Below are positions 12,858 through 12,860 of a stretch of 12,860 bases of DNA, one piece after another. The position numbers and the translations under genes were made by a program. Source of the stretch: an uncultured Fimbriimonadales bacterium (lineage in GTDB: Bacteria > Armatimonadota > Fimbriimonadia > Fimbriimonadales > GBS-DC); assembly GCA_937934465.1 (NCBI GenBank), contig CALGZO010000218.1, forward strand, positions 1 to 12,860. Reading direction: 5' to 3'. Within the stretch, counting starts at the first letter, position 1; every line of letters begins with the position of its first letter. Below the pieces are notes generated by a model. The model saw nothing but the letters and a program-made list of their open reading frames with translations, was not told the origin of the DNA and did not search any database.

Positions 12858-12860
12858 CCC

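Noticed and set aside
1..12860. tRNA, rRNA, integrase, toxin-antitoxin or defence genes
   Set aside because: None could be seen: no tRNA-like cloverleaf, no rRNA-like sequence and no matching protein motifs on either strand.

Overview
The window reads as chromosomal DNA of a GC-rich bacterium, most likely a member of the Armatimonadota (or a close, possibly hot-spring, relative). The main clue is a prepilin-type N-terminus running into LFPVFAQARESARQ with a downstream CPSDP motif and a C-terminal DGH motif. This protein style is strongly expanded in Armatimonadota. A TIGR03790-family protein, a dockerin-like surface protein with a GQPDA/GGFW module and a 'GNVGIGTSSP' repeat protein fit the same assignment. 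The placement is inference; no rRNA or other phylogenetic marker was compared. All supported genes are on the + strand.

Layout. Bases 1-3245 form a cell-surface/secretion section. It holds the 3' part of a fibre-like protein with six 26-residue repeats, a secreted dockerin-like protein, a 335-base non-coding stretch full of inverted repeats, a type IV pilin-like (pseudopilin) protein, and a 73-residue single-span membrane protein. Bases 3308-5729 hold three tightly packed, overlapping genes: protein-L-isoaspartate methyltransferase (pcm), a crotonase-fold enoyl-CoA hydratase of the LiuC/AtuE kind, and ATP-dependent 6-phosphofructokinase (pfkA). Bases 5812-9303 encode DNA polymerase III alpha (dnaE) with an apparently intact PHP metal site. 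Bases 9388-12597 hold a TIGR03790-family protein of unknown function, argJ (arginine biosynthesis) and a zinc-dependent alcohol/polyol dehydrogenase. Bases 12598-12860 are non-coding and look like a short inverted-repeat (MITE-like) element with nested hairpins.

How the genes work together. Only short-range links can be supported: overlaps make pcm, the hydratase and pfkA a probable translationally coupled operon; the pseudopilin and small membrane protein are probably co-transcribed; argJ and the dehydrogenase are 4 bases apart. The rest looks like ordinary housekeeping genes side by side. The most notable regulatory signal is a pair of -10-like hexamers (TATAAT and TACAAT) only 9 and 7 bases before the start codons of the TIGR03790 gene and argJ, with no Shine-Dalgarno site. 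This suggests leaderless mRNAs, whereas dnaE, the pseudopilin and the dockerin-like gene have strong AGGAGG-type sites. I did not find a clear new defence, mobile or biosynthetic system. The best candidates for follow-up are the leaderless promoters, the terminal inverted-repeat element, the palindromic in-frame insertion in dnaE, and the recently shuffled repeats of the first protein.
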